From NCBI GenBank assembly GCA_026129685.1, contig JAHCHO010000011.1, forward strand, positions 50,233 through 114,232: 64,000 bases of DNA, written 5' to 3'. The stretch comes from Fimbriimonadaceae bacterium (lineage in GTDB: Bacteria; Armatimonadota; Fimbriimonadia; Fimbriimonadales; Fimbriimonadaceae). This document shows positions 10,292 through 18,575 of the stretch, piece by piece; position 1 is the first letter of the stretch; each line of letters opens with the position of its first letter. The notes beneath the pieces were generated by a model, which was not told where the DNA came from, ran no database searches, and worked only from the letters and a program-made list of their open reading frames with translations. The translations under genes and the position numbers were made by a program.

Positions 10292-10711
10292 TTAGCTCGC
10301 GTGCTCGAGCACCCGTTCCGCCAGGATGAGCGCGACGAAATCGTCCACCGGCTCGGGCGGCGCGAGCATCGTGCTCGGGAACAACCGGCGCCATCCACGG
10401 CGCCGATGGAACTCCCAATAGCGCTCGCGCGCCTGCATCGTCGTGTCGCGTTCGTCCACGACCAGCACGCCGAGTCCCGGGTGCGTCTCCTTGATCGCCG
10501 CCACCAACTCGCGCGAGCGGGTGCCCGATCCGACGATGACGAATCCGAAGGGGCGCGTTGCCTGGGCTTCCCCGACTTTGACGACCGTTTCGGCTTGCGG
10601 CACCACCGCCCGCCACAGCACCTCGAGCTTGCCATCCCTGTCCCGATGCACGAGCGCCATGCCGCACTTGGACGAGCCGGGATCGATCGCCAGGACGGTC
10701 TTGTCGTTCAT
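10292..10711 (-). CDS. YqgF/RuvC-like RNase H-fold protein
   Basis: A 139-residue protein with the acidic triad of the RuvC/YqgF nuclease fold: Asp9 in LAIDPGSSKCGMAL, Glu88 in LVVDERDTT and the Asp pair at about 122 in PVDDFVALIL. Relatives act as Holliday-junction resolvases or in pre-16S rRNA maturation; which applies is unknown. It is the last gene of the Lpt operon, its ATG overlapping the DUF3084 stop by 4 bases. Co-occurrence with DUF3084 suggests a shared role, but I cannot specify it. Confidence 0.8.
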   Translation of the reverse strand: MNDKTVLAIDPGSSKCGMALVHRDRDGKLEVLWRAVVPQAETVVKVGEAQATRPFGFVIVGSGTRSRELVAAIKETHPGLGVLVVDERDTTMQARERYWEFHRRRGWRRLFPSTMLAPPEPVDDFVALILAERVLEHAS

Positions 10712-12252
10712 CGGAGTCGGAATTCTAGCCGAAGTGCGTCCGCCGCGCGCGTCTCTTTCGCCGCGAGCACCTGGACGCGCACGTTGCGTCCCTCCGCCTT
10801 GACCTGCCGGACCAAGGACAGAAGTTCCTGGGTGGAAACCGCCCCGTAGGGTTGGTCGCTGCCCTGACGCGGGATCATCTTCGCCGCCTGGGCCCGCTCC
10901 CGTACCTTCGCCAGCAACCCTTCCGCGATCTCCTGGATCACGTCGCCCTCGGGACGAGCCCCGTCGATCCGCACCTCGGTGAGCGCCTCGCCCTGGCGGA
11001 ACACGACCGGATTGCGAAACACCCGGACGACGAGCGGGACGAACTCCCCTTGAAAGGCGTTCCAGGCGGCGTAGGCGACGAGCGCGAGTTCCTCGCCCTT
11101 TCCCGCCACGCCCTCCGTCAGGTTCGTCATCTGGTCGTCCACCGTGACGGTCCGGTCGTCGACCTGGAGCGGCATCAGCCCGGCCACCGGGCCGCCCGCC
11201 GTCTCGCCGCGCGCGCCCCGCCCGCGCGCCGTGGTTTCCGCGATCGCGAACACGCTCTGCAGGGCGGCTCGGGCCTCGGCGGCCGACTGCGACGCCGCCA
11301 CCGGGTAGCGCGCGAGTTCCTCGTCGATGTGGAACGCAAGCGGGCGCGTGCGAACGATCTGCAGGTTGGCGTCCACCCGCCCGATTAGCCGCTGCAACTG
11401 CTCCTGCTTGAGCGTCAACTGCTCGGACACCCGGTCCAACTGAAGACGATTCTGCTCCAGCTCCGATTGCGACTCCCGCTTGAGACGCTCGAAATCCTCC
11501 GCCAGGGTCGAGAGGGACCGCTCGAGCCCGCTCTTCTGGTCCAGCGCGATCCGGTTGTCGCGCTCGAGTCGGTCGAGTTCGCCTCGCAACGAGGCGATCT
11601 GCCCGTCCAGTTCCGAAACGCTCCTTTCGAGACTGGAGTTTTCGCGTTGGAGCTGGATGTTGCGCTTGAACTCGGCGTTGATGTCGTCGTTCAAGGTCCG
11701 GAAACTGACTTGCAGCCGGGCGAGGTCGCCCTGCCGCAACTCGACCAGCTTCTGCGTGTCGAACGCCTTCTTCGAGGCCGTCCGCAACTTGGCGTCCAGT
11801 TGCCTCATGTTGGATTCCCGCCTCCGGACCTGCCCCTCGAGCTCTTGGGCGCGGTCCTCCGCCTTCCCGACCTCCAGCTTCGACCGCTCGAGTTCTCCCG
11901 TCAGCTTCGTCAGTTCGGTGCGCCCGCTCAGGATGTCGCCCGCCAAACGCTGGCGATCGGCGTTCAGTTGGCCGACCTCGGACCTCAGTTCGTCGCGCTC
12001 GGCGATCGCGCCCGGACCCTCCAGGAACCAGCGCCGAACCGAGGCGCTCATGATCATGACGAGGGCGATCGTGAAGAGCGGGATCAGAACCCCCGCCCCC
12101 ACGATCAGCACTTCCGCCGTATGGCGCGGCCGAAGCCCGAAGAGCGACTTGCGCTTCTTGCCGATCGTGCGCCCGAGTCGGTCGGCGAAGTACGCGATGA
12201 GACCGCCGCCAAGGGCGGCGAGCACACCGAATCCAATGCCGAAGGGATCCAC
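10708..12252 (-). CDS. DUF3084 protein: membrane-anchored long coiled coil
   Basis: A 514-residue protein with two N-terminal membrane segments (about 5-25 and 45-70, separated by a basic GKKRKS loop), then a coiled coil at about 80-290 rich in Glu, Leu, Arg and Gln, and a C-terminal globular part (about 300-514). This layout matches the DUF3084 family, known mainly from cyanobacteria and Deinococcus-like bacteria, with no settled function. It starts at a GTG, 12 bases after the LptF/G-like gene. Its place behind the Lpt genes suggests an envelope-spanning or scaffold role (inference). Confidence 0.85.
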   Translation of the reverse strand: MDPFGIGFGVLAALGGGLIAYFADRLGRTIGKKRKSLFGLRPRHTAEVLIVGAGVLIPLFTIALVMIMSASVRRWFLEGPGAIAERDELRSEVGQLNADRQRLAGDILSGRTELTKLTGELERSKLEVGKAEDRAQELEGQVRRRESNMRQLDAKLRTASKKAFDTQKLVELRQGDLARLQVSFRTLNDDINAEFKRNIQLQRENSSLERSVSELDGQIASLRGELDRLERDNRIALDQKSGLERSLSTLAEDFERLKRESQSELEQNRLQLDRVSEQLTLKQEQLQRLIGRVDANLQIVRTRPLAFHIDEELARYPVAASQSAAEARAALQSVFAIAETTARGRGARGETAGGPVAGLMPLQVDDRTVTVDDQMTNLTEGVAGKGEELALVAYAAWNAFQGEFVPLVVRVFRNPVVFRQGEALTEVRIDGARPEGDVIQEIAEGLLAKVRERAQAAKMIPRQGSDQPYGAVSTQELLSLVRQVKAEGRNVRVQVLAAKETRAADALRLEFRLR

Positions 12253-12264
12253 GCTTCAGTTCCT

Positions 12265-13374
12265 CTAGTGGTTCTTGCGCCAGATGGCGAAAGACCCGTA
12301 CAGCACGCCGATGACGAGGGGGGCGAAGCTGGCCGCGTAAGCGGGGATTCGCCCGCCCTGCGCGCTGATCGCCATCAGGTTCGCCAACAACATGTATCCG
12401 AAGATGATGATGACGGAAAGCCAGAAACCGGTCGCCGCCCCGGTTCGGTGGTTCCGAATACCCAGCGGAGCGCCCACCAGGCCGTAGACCAACGCCGCCA
12501 GCGGGAGCGCGATCTTGTTCCAGTATCCGTATTGTAGGTTCGCGATCTGCGACGGACTCGCCAGGTTGTTGCGTTCCAACTGGGCGATGCGCTCCGCCAT
12601 TTGCGCCATGCTGAAGGTGTCGAGGTCGCTGACCTTTGCCGCCAGGATGTCGTCGCCCGTGAAGTCGGCCTTCGGCACTTGGGCGGGCCACGACTCGCCT
12701 TCCAGCTTGATCGCCAGGTTCCCGTCGCTCGAGAGCAACGATCCTCCGCCCCGGATGCGCCACTCCTTGTCGTTCACGAACGTCATGTCCTTGGCCTCGA
12801 GCACCGTCGTCCACTTGCCGTTCTTGTCGAAGGCGAGGACGAACGCCTTCTTCAGCGTCCGGCTCCCAATGTCGTAGTCGCTCGCGATGACCATCGCTTC
12901 GAGCCGACCGTCCTTGTACTGCGGCATGAGCACGGGTCGCCCGCCGCGCGAGTCGATCCGCTTCGCGATCTCGTCCTTGATGCGCGTCGCCTGCTTCGCC
13001 GCGAAGGGAACGAGGGTTTCGTTGAACCCAAAAGCCAGCAAACTCACCGCCAGTCCGAACAACGCCACCGGCCGAACGATCCGTCCGACGCTCGCGCCCC
13101 CCGCCCGCACCGCCACGATCTCGCTGTCGCTGCTGAGCCGCCCGAAGGCGAGCAGCGTGCCGAGCAACATCGCCATGGCGAACGTCTTCGCCATCACCCC
13201 CGGCAACAGCATTGCCGTCAGTTCGAGGACGGTGCCGAACGACACCCCCTTCACGACGTAGTCCGTGATCTGGAACAGGTACGTCCCCGCCATGATCAGC
13301 ACGGTGAAGATCGCCACCCCGAACCCCCATGGTCCGATCAGTTCTTTCAGGACCAGGAGGTCGATCCGCTTCAA
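12265..13374 (-). CDS. LptF/LptG-type permease of the lipopolysaccharide exporter
   Basis: Inner-membrane permease of the YjgP/YjgQ family, 369 residues. Family layout is clear: N-terminal segments (about 10-110) with a basic RIDLLVLKEL start, SSDSEIVAVRAGGASVGRI coupling-helix region, a periplasmic beta domain (about 125-270), and three C-terminal membrane segments (about 275-365). The best start is the TTG at 13374, overlapping the lptB stop in TTGA; internal ATG codons would remove the first membrane helix. Only one permease gene is present where proteobacteria have two, so it may form a homodimer or pair with a gene elsewhere. Confidence 0.9.
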   Translation of the reverse strand: MKRIDLLVLKELIGPWGFGVAIFTVLIMAGTYLFQITDYVVKGVSFGTVLELTAMLLPGVMAKTFAMAMLLGTLLAFGRLSSDSEIVAVRAGGASVGRIVRPVALFGLAVSLLAFGFNETLVPFAAKQATRIKDEIAKRIDSRGGRPVLMPQYKDGRLEAMVIASDYDIGSRTLKKAFVLAFDKNGKWTTVLEAKDMTFVNDKEWRIRGGGSLLSSDGNLAIKLEGESWPAQVPKADFTGDDILAAKVSDLDTFSMAQMAERIAQLERNNLASPSQIANLQYGYWNKIALPLAALVYGLVGAPLGIRNHRTGAATGFWLSVIIIFGYMLLANLMAISAQGGRIPAYAASFAPLVIGVLYGSFAIWRKNH

Positions 13375-14147
13375 CCGGCCGCCTCGTCGGGATGCAGCGC
13401 CCCTTCCTCGAGGACGACGTCCTCCGCCATCGAGGCGAACTGGCTGCCCAGATAGTGCTTCCGAACGAGCGGGTCGTTCGAAACCTCGTCCTGCGAACCC
13501 TCCTTGATGATCCGGCCGTCCACGAGGATGTAGTTGCGGTCGGTGATCTTCAGCGTCGCCGCGACGTTGTGGTCGGTGATCAGGATGCCGATGTTCCGGC
13601 CCTTCAGGCGGAACAAGATCTCCTGGATCTCCTCGATCGTCACCGGGTCGATGCCCGTGAACGGCTCGTCGAGGAGGATGAACTTGGGTTCCGCCGCCAG
13701 GGCCCGCGCGATCTCCACCCGACGCCTTTCGCCGCCGGAAAGCACGTTGCCCAGGCTCCTCAAGACCCGTCCGATGTGCAGTTCCGAGGCGAGTTCCTCG
13801 ATCTTCGCCCGGATTTCGCGAGGCTTCCGGCCCGCCATCTCGAGCACAAGGCGCAGGTTGTCCTCGACCGTCAGCTTGCGGAACACGGAAGGCTCCTGGG
13901 GCAGGTACCCGATTCCCTTCCGAGCGCGCCGGTACATCGGCCACCGGGTGATGTCCGTGTCGTCCAGACGGACCCGGCCGCCGTTGGGGCGAACGAGACC
14001 CGTCACCATGTAAAAGGTCGTGGTCTTGCCCGCACCGTTCGGACCGAGCAACCCGACGATCTCGCCCTGGGCGACGTGGAAAGAAACCCCGTCCACGACG
14101 CTTCGGCCCTTGTAACGCTTCTGCAGACCCGTCGCGTCGATCTTCAT
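13371..14147 (-). CDS. lptB: Lipopolysaccharide export ABC ATPase
   Basis: Cytosolic ATPase powering LPS extraction from the inner membrane. The 258 residues carry Walker A GPNGAGKTT (about 35-43), a Q-loop at YLPQEPSVFRKLTVEDNL, signature LSGGERRRVEIARAL and Walker B FILLDEPFTGIDP, with the H-loop LITDHNV. These match LptB closely, including the GIGYLPQE segment. Its ATG overlaps the stop of the LptA-like gene by 4 bases and its stop overlaps the permease start by 4 bases, so the module is translated as a unit. Confidence 0.95.
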   Translation of the reverse strand: MKIDATGLQKRYKGRSVVDGVSFHVAQGEIVGLLGPNGAGKTTTFYMVTGLVRPNGGRVRLDDTDITRWPMYRRARKGIGYLPQEPSVFRKLTVEDNLRLVLEMAGRKPREIRAKIEELASELHIGRVLRSLGNVLSGGERRRVEIARALAAEPKFILLDEPFTGIDPVTIEEIQEILFRLKGRNIGILITDHNVAATLKITDRNYILVDGRIIKEGSQDEVSNDPLVRKHYLGSQFASMAEDVVLEEGALHPDEAAG

Positions 14148-15019
14148 CGACCCCCCTTCGGCTTCCTGATCGTGCTGACGCCGGGGGCGCCGTTCATCTC
14201 GACGCCGACGACCTGACGCTTCGCGTCGAGTTTGAGCACGGCTCGCTCCGCCCCCTCGCCGCCCGCAAGTTCGTATTCGTCCGTCTCAAGGGTCACGTTC
14301 CCCGTGAGCACGATCGTCTTCGTCGCGTCGTCGAACACCAGACGGTTGGCCTTGCCCTTGTAGAGGGTCGGCTCTTCCGTCTCCGTCGTCGTCCCGTCCT
14401 TGGTTCGCTTCACCTTGCGCACCGAGTTCAGACTGAAGGTCACCGGCCCCTCTAGGGTCATCGCGCGCAGGGGGAACGAGTCGGCCCGTTTGGGCTCGGC
14501 CGGATAGAGGCTTGCCACGCCGGAACGGCCTTCGAGGTTCCAGCGCCGCTTCGCCCCGGGGTCGCTTCCCTCCGCCTTGACGGGTGCGTCCAAGGTCACC
14601 CGCTCCTGCGCCACCAGGTAGCGCAGATGCGGCGAGATCAGGCGCATCGTTTGCGCGACCTTCTTGTCCTCGCCGTCGGAGTCGCGTTCCACCGTGAACT
14701 CCGCGCTCTTGCCCGTGACGTCCGCTTGGACGAGGTCCAGCGCCCCCTTCGCGCCCCGGTTGGCGAGGATCGTCATCTCCTCCGCCCGAGACTTCATGCG
14801 TTGGGCCTTCCATTCGCCGAGCACGGGCGAGCCCATCACGATGAAGGTGATGGTCCCGTCTCCGTGATCCTCGTACCGGTGGGACCGCACGTCGCGCAGA
14901 GCCATGTTGCCCGCCTTGTCCGTGATCGGGTAGGTCCGCGCCTGGCCGGCCGCCAGCGCGGCGATCGTGCCCACCGCCAAGGCGATGATCCACCCGAGAC
15001 CGTGTTTTCCTTGCTTCAT
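14144..15019 (-). CDS. LptA/OstA-like periplasmic protein
   Basis: Secreted 291-residue protein with a Sec-type signal (KQGKHGLGWIIALAVGTIAALAAGQA, cleavage near 27) and a beta-rich body. Segments such as KANRLVFDDATKTIVLTGNVTLE (the OstA-like repeat) and ISPHLRYLVAQE support a role as bridge carrying LPS across the periplasm. It is longer than E. coli LptA (185 residues), as is common outside proteobacteria. I chose the ATG at 15019, which overlaps the preceding stop in ATGA. The open frame continues upstream but lies inside the LptC-like gene. Confidence 0.82.
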   Translation of the reverse strand: MKQGKHGLGWIIALAVGTIAALAAGQARTYPITDKAGNMALRDVRSHRYEDHGDGTITFIVMGSPVLGEWKAQRMKSRAEEMTILANRGAKGALDLVQADVTGKSAEFTVERDSDGEDKKVAQTMRLISPHLRYLVAQERVTLDAPVKAEGSDPGAKRRWNLEGRSGVASLYPAEPKRADSFPLRAMTLEGPVTFSLNSVRKVKRTKDGTTTETEEPTLYKGKANRLVFDDATKTIVLTGNVTLETDEYELAGGEGAERAVLKLDAKRQVVGVEMNGAPGVSTIRKPKGGR

Positions 15020-15564
15020 GGTTCTTTCTCGTTGGGCGTCCCACCCTGGGTCAGGTCGGCGTTCGCCCACATCGCGTCGAGCGGCCCGACGCGGTACCGG
15101 TCGGTCTCCAGCACGACGTTGGAGCGCGCCGTGAACCGCTCGGCCTTGCCGCGATAGACCAGTTCGTCGCAGGTCAGGGTCGCCTTCGATTCCTTATGTA
15201 CGACGCGCACGTTCCTCGTCAGGGTCAGCGTCTCGGTCGCCCCGTCGGCGTCGCCTTCGTCCGCCTCGAAGTCGCAGATCGCCTTCCCCTCCTGGAACAC
15301 GGTGCCGGAGACGTTCTTGAGGCGGCCCGTCGAGGCCGCATCGCCTTCGACCGAAACCGCCGCTGCGCGCCACCGCACGATCCAGATCACCCGCCGGTCG
15401 TCGGCCGATCGCTGGGTCGCCTCCCCTTGCTCGCTCAAGAAGCCGCGCGATTCCTTGGGCGGCGCTTTGACCGCCGCACCGGCCGACGGCCGATCGCGCA
15501 CCGCCGGCGAACACCCGCCGACAAGAACCGCCGCGATCACGAAACCGGCACCGTAAGCTCGGAT
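15016..15564 (-). CDS. LptC-like lipoprotein, probable ATC start
   Basis: The frame encodes a lipoprotein (VLVGGC lipobox) and an OstA/LptC-like beta region with LKNVSGTVFQEGKAICDFEAD, ETLTLTRNVRVVHKES and TLTCDELVYRGKAERF, placed directly before the LptA-like gene with a 4-base overlap. No ATG or TTG lies upstream of the signal peptide. A perfect AGGAGG at 15573-15578 sits 8 bases before ATC at 15562-15564, which would give MRAYGAGFVIAAVLVGGC, a normal lipoprotein signal of 17 residues. The alternative is GTG at 15540, overlapping the rlmN stop, but it gives only nine uncharged residues before the Cys. I annotate the ATC start (182 residues) and flag it. Confidence 0.72.
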   Translation of the reverse strand: MRAYGAGFVIAAVLVGGCSPAVRDRPSAGAAVKAPPKESRGFLSEQGEATQRSADDRRVIWIVRWRAAAVSVEGDAASTGRLKNVSGTVFQEGKAICDFEADEGDADGATETLTLTRNVRVVHKESKATLTCDELVYRGKAERFTARSNVVLETDRYRVGPLDAMWANADLTQGGTPNEKEP

Positions 15565-16610
15565 GCTCGCGACCTCCTCGCAAAGCGGCCGGGGTGCCGG
15601 CCCGCCAGTTGCCCGCACGCCGCGCCAATGTCGTGTCCCCGCTCGACCCGCTCGGTGACGTTCACGCCTCGGGCTTCTAGCTCGCTCCGAAACGCGCGTA
15701 CCCGCTCGGCCGTCGGGCGGCGGAAGCCCTGTTCGGTGTTCACGTGGTTGAACGGGATCAGGTTGACGACGTTCGGGAAGCCGCGCACAAGGCGCGCCAG
15801 CTCCACGGCTTCCGCGCGCGTGTCGTTCACGCCGTCGATCAAGAGGTACTCGAAGGTCACTTTTCGACCCGTCTTCTTCTGGTACGCCCGCATCGCGCCG
15901 ACTGCCTGGGCCACCGGCCAGCGGCGGTTGACCGGCATGAGCCGGTTCCGGACCTCGTCGAACGGCGAGTGCAGCGACAGCGCCAGGTGGATCGGCAACT
16001 CCAGTTCGGCGAGTTGACGAATCTGCGGAACCAGTCCCACCGTCGAAACCGTCATGTGTCGGTAACTGAGCCCGACCTCGTCGTGCAACAAGCGCATCGC
16101 CTTCAGCACATGGTCGAAGTTGAGCAACGGCTCTCCCATCCCCATGAACACGACGTGCCCGATGCGCCGCTCGCTCCGGCGCTGGAGCACCAGATACTGT
16201 CCCACGATCTCGCCCGCCTCCAAGTTGCGGTCGAACCCACCGAGCCCGGTCGCGCAGAACGTGCAACCCATCGGACAACCCACCTGTGAACTGAGACAGC
16301 AACTCACCCGATCCGGGTAGGGCAACAGCACGCACTCGTACACCTGGCCGTCGCCGTTGTGCACGAGGAGCTTGTCCACCTCGTCGGTCGAGCGAGCCTG
16401 CGACGCGACCTCGATCGGTGAAACGCAAAACCGACCGGCCAGTTCGTTTCGTAGCGCCACCGGTAGGTCTCGCATTTCATCGAACGTCTCGACGGCCTTG
16501 CCGTACACCCAGTGCGCGATCTGCCGCGCGCGCCAAGCCGCGTCCGCACGGTCGGCGAGGACCGCGCGGATTTCGGTGGTGTCGAGCCCTACGAGGCTCG
16601 GGGGGCGCAT
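15537..16610 (-). CDS. rlmN: Dual-specificity 23S rRNA/tRNA adenine C2 methyltransferase
   Basis: Radical-SAM enzyme methylating A2503 of 23S rRNA and A37 of some tRNAs. The 357 residues hold the [4Fe-4S] motif C112-x3-C116-x2-C119 (SSQVGCPMGCTFCATG), the catalytic Cys105 just before it and the partner Cys in GHDIGAACGQL near the C-terminus. VFMGMGEPLLNFDHV and SLHSPFDEVRNRLMP are further signatures. The ATG at 16610 is preceded by TATTCT at a 7-base distance. It opens the Lpt operon: its stop overlaps the lipoprotein gene. Confidence 0.97.
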   Translation of the reverse strand: MRPPSLVGLDTTEIRAVLADRADAAWRARQIAHWVYGKAVETFDEMRDLPVALRNELAGRFCVSPIEVASQARSTDEVDKLLVHNGDGQVYECVLLPYPDRVSCCLSSQVGCPMGCTFCATGLGGFDRNLEAGEIVGQYLVLQRRSERRIGHVVFMGMGEPLLNFDHVLKAMRLLHDEVGLSYRHMTVSTVGLVPQIRQLAELELPIHLALSLHSPFDEVRNRLMPVNRRWPVAQAVGAMRAYQKKTGRKVTFEYLLIDGVNDTRAEAVELARLVRGFPNVVNLIPFNHVNTEQGFRRPTAERVRAFRSELEARGVNVTERVERGHDIGAACGQLAGRHPGRFARRSRASELTVPVS

Positions 16611-16617
16611 GGGCCAA

Positions 16618-16623
16618 AGAATA
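16618..16623 (-). promoter_or_regulatory. putative -10 hexamer TATTCT before rlmN
   Basis: TATTCT lies 7 bases before the rlmN ATG with no Shine-Dalgarno sequence between. It may serve as the promoter of the whole rlmN-lpt operon as a leaderless transcript. Confidence 0.5.
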
Positions 16624-16651
16624 CCGGAGCCGAGCGAACCGTCCCAAAACG

Positions 16652-16684
16652 AAACCGGGTTCCTCACAAGGAGGAACCCGGTTT
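16652..16684 (-). terminator. Rho-independent terminator of the subtilisin gene
   Basis: Perfect 13-base inverted repeat, aaaccgggttcct pairing with aggaacccggttt across a 7-base loop, 20 bases past the protease stop. On the minus strand the stem is followed by a T-rich stretch (cgtttt), as expected for a terminator reading in that direction. Confidence 0.85.
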
Positions 16685-16703
16685 GCGTCGGTCTCGAAGG
16701 AGC

Positions 16704-18389
16704 CTAGTTCGTGACCTCGTAGGCGATCCGAACGATCGCCTCGTCGAAGGACAGGTTGTAGGGGACGGGAGGTTCGAAGCCGCGTCGCCGATATCCGAGG
16801 ACCGACCGGTACATGACGCGGATATGGCCCGTCGCGTCGAGGTAATCGGCGAAGTTGGGCACCTTCACGAACCACGTGTCGTCGCTACCGCCGCGCAAGG
16901 GCACGTTCTTGAAGTGCACCCAGCGCCCGGCCCCCGCCGGGTTCCACAGGTAGATCATGCCCGTCACGCCCAGTTTCGCGAAGGCGTTCGCGCCGACCTC
17001 GAAGCCGACGATCTCCGCGACCGGCCGCGTGACTTTAAAGTCGTACGAAATCGCCGCCACCTGGCCCGTTCGCCCCTGGCTCTTCGAGGCGACCCGGACG
17101 AGAAGCGCATCGTTCGCCCAAGCGTGATCCAGTCCGCCGCTCAGCCCTCGTCCGAATTCCATCGACATCGCTTCGGGAACGACTTCCTCATAGGCGAGTT
17201 CGCGCACGCCCTGCATCGCCCGGAAGGCGTTGACTCGTCCGTAAGTGAGCCAGTCCCCAACCGGATCACACGTGTTGAAAATGATGTCCACGATCTCCTG
17301 GTTGGTCAGCCGGCCCTGGGCGCGCGCCAACATGAGCGACACCAGACCCGAGACCGTCGGACAGGAGAACGAGGTGCCGTCGCTGATGCTGTACCCGCCG
17401 TTGAAGTCGGTGCTGAACACCCGCTCGCCCGGCGCCGCCACGTCCACGTCGGGGCCGAAATTGCTGAAGTCCGCCTTGGTGTCGAACCGGGTCGTCGCGC
17501 CGACGTTGACCACGTTCGGGAAAGAGGCGGGGTAGGACGGGAGGTTCACGTTGTCGTTACCCGCCGCCGCGACGAGCACGCAACCCGCGTCCCAGGCGTT
17601 GGCGATCGCGTCCGCCTCCGCTTGGGCGAACCCGTAACCGCCGAAGCTCATGCTCAGCACGTCCGCGTCGTGCGCGACCGCCCAGTCGATCGCCTCGACG
17701 ATGTCGATCGTCGAAAGGGTGAACCCGCCCGTCCGGATCGGCATGATCCGACCGTTGAACCCAAGGCCCGCCACGCCGATGCCGTTGTCCGTCGCCGGGG
17801 CGATGAAGCCGGCGCAGAAGGTGCCGTGGCCGATGCCCGCCGTGTCCTCCGGGTCGTCGTCCTCGTCGACCACGTCCTTGCCCTGAACGAACTTGCCGAC
17901 GAAGTCCTCATGGTTCTTCTTCACGCCCGAGTCGAGCAACGCGACGATCACGTTCGGGTCGCCCTTCGAGAGATCCCACGCCTGCTCCGCCTTCAGGATC
18001 GGCAGGTGCCAGCAATCGTTGAGCCGAGCGTCGTTCGGGGTGTACGCCCAATGCCGCATCATGTGCGGCTCCGCGTATTCCACGTTCGGCAAAGAGCGGT
18101 AGTAGCGCAGACCCGCTTCCATGGACTGGCCGGTGGCGAGCCGCACCACGCTCATCGACCGTGGCTCGTAGCTTTCGCGCTCGCGAGCGCCGATCCGCAT
18201 CGCCGCCAGGTTGCGCTGGGCGAACGTCTGTTTCTTGAACTTGACGAGAATCTCGCCGGCGATGTAGTCGACGCCCGGGCGAAGCCCGACCTGGATCGGG
18301 GGCGAACCGCCGCCGACCGGGATCGTGAACTGCGCGGACGCCCCGACCGCCGCCAAGGCGCAAAGGGCGAGCAAGAGCTTTCGAATCAT
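16704..18389 (-). CDS. Secreted subtilisin-like serine protease (family S8)
   Basis: A 561-residue exported protease. Signal peptide at 1-20 (ends GASAQ), an N-terminal propeptide-like region with YIAGEILVKFK, then the catalytic domain with Asp153 in VALLDSGVK, His188 in GIGHGTFCAG and Ser340 in DGTSFSCPTVSGL, plus the oxyanion Asn in AAAGNDN. A C-terminal beta domain (about 420-561) follows. It probably acts in the periplasm or outside the cell on proteins. It is monocistronic: its own promoter lies at 18476-18505 and a strong terminator follows. Substrates are unknown. Confidence 0.95.
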   Translation of the reverse strand: MIRKLLLALCALAAVGASAQFTIPVGGGSPPIQVGLRPGVDYIAGEILVKFKKQTFAQRNLAAMRIGARERESYEPRSMSVVRLATGQSMEAGLRYYRSLPNVEYAEPHMMRHWAYTPNDARLNDCWHLPILKAEQAWDLSKGDPNVIVALLDSGVKKNHEDFVGKFVQGKDVVDEDDDPEDTAGIGHGTFCAGFIAPATDNGIGVAGLGFNGRIMPIRTGGFTLSTIDIVEAIDWAVAHDADVLSMSFGGYGFAQAEADAIANAWDAGCVLVAAAGNDNVNLPSYPASFPNVVNVGATTRFDTKADFSNFGPDVDVAAPGERVFSTDFNGGYSISDGTSFSCPTVSGLVSLMLARAQGRLTNQEIVDIIFNTCDPVGDWLTYGRVNAFRAMQGVRELAYEEVVPEAMSMEFGRGLSGGLDHAWANDALLVRVASKSQGRTGQVAAISYDFKVTRPVAEIVGFEVGANAFAKLGVTGMIYLWNPAGAGRWVHFKNVPLRGGSDDTWFVKVPNFADYLDATGHIRVMYRSVLGYRRRGFEPPVPYNLSFDEAIVRIAYEVTN

Positions 18390-18475
18390 AGCTAAGTGGC
18401 TCCGGAGTCCTGGATGCGTGACCTTCCCGCGCGCGAAGCGACGCCGCCCGAGCGGACAGGCCCGATCTGAACCGT

Positions 18476-18505
18476 ACTATAGCACGATACGGTCCTTCGA
18501 CCCAA
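18476..18505 (-). promoter_or_regulatory. Sigma70-type promoter for the subtilisin gene
   Basis: On the minus strand TTGGGT (18505-18500), an 18-base spacer and TATAGT (18481-18476) form a plausible housekeeping promoter about 80 bases upstream of the protease ATG. This gene therefore has a real leader, unlike the leaderless genes nearby. Confidence 0.5.
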
Positions 18506-18562
18506 TCTTTACAGACGCGCCCGCGAACCTGGCCGTCACGGTCGCCGGTTCGCTCGACCGAG

Positions 18563-18568
18563 TACAAT
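18563..18568 (+). promoter_or_regulatory. putative -10 hexamer TACAAT before prfB
   Basis: TACAAT lies 7 bases before the prfB GTG start, and no Shine-Dalgarno sequence is present. It is one of the clearest examples of the leaderless pattern. Confidence 0.55.
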
Positions 18569-18575
18569 CCGCCCC

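Noticed and set aside
10292..13330. A 1012-codon minus-strand open frame
   Set aside because: Only its last 139 codons are a real gene (the YqgF/RuvC-like protein from 10711). The rest runs out of frame through DUF3084 and the Lpt permease and has shadow composition.
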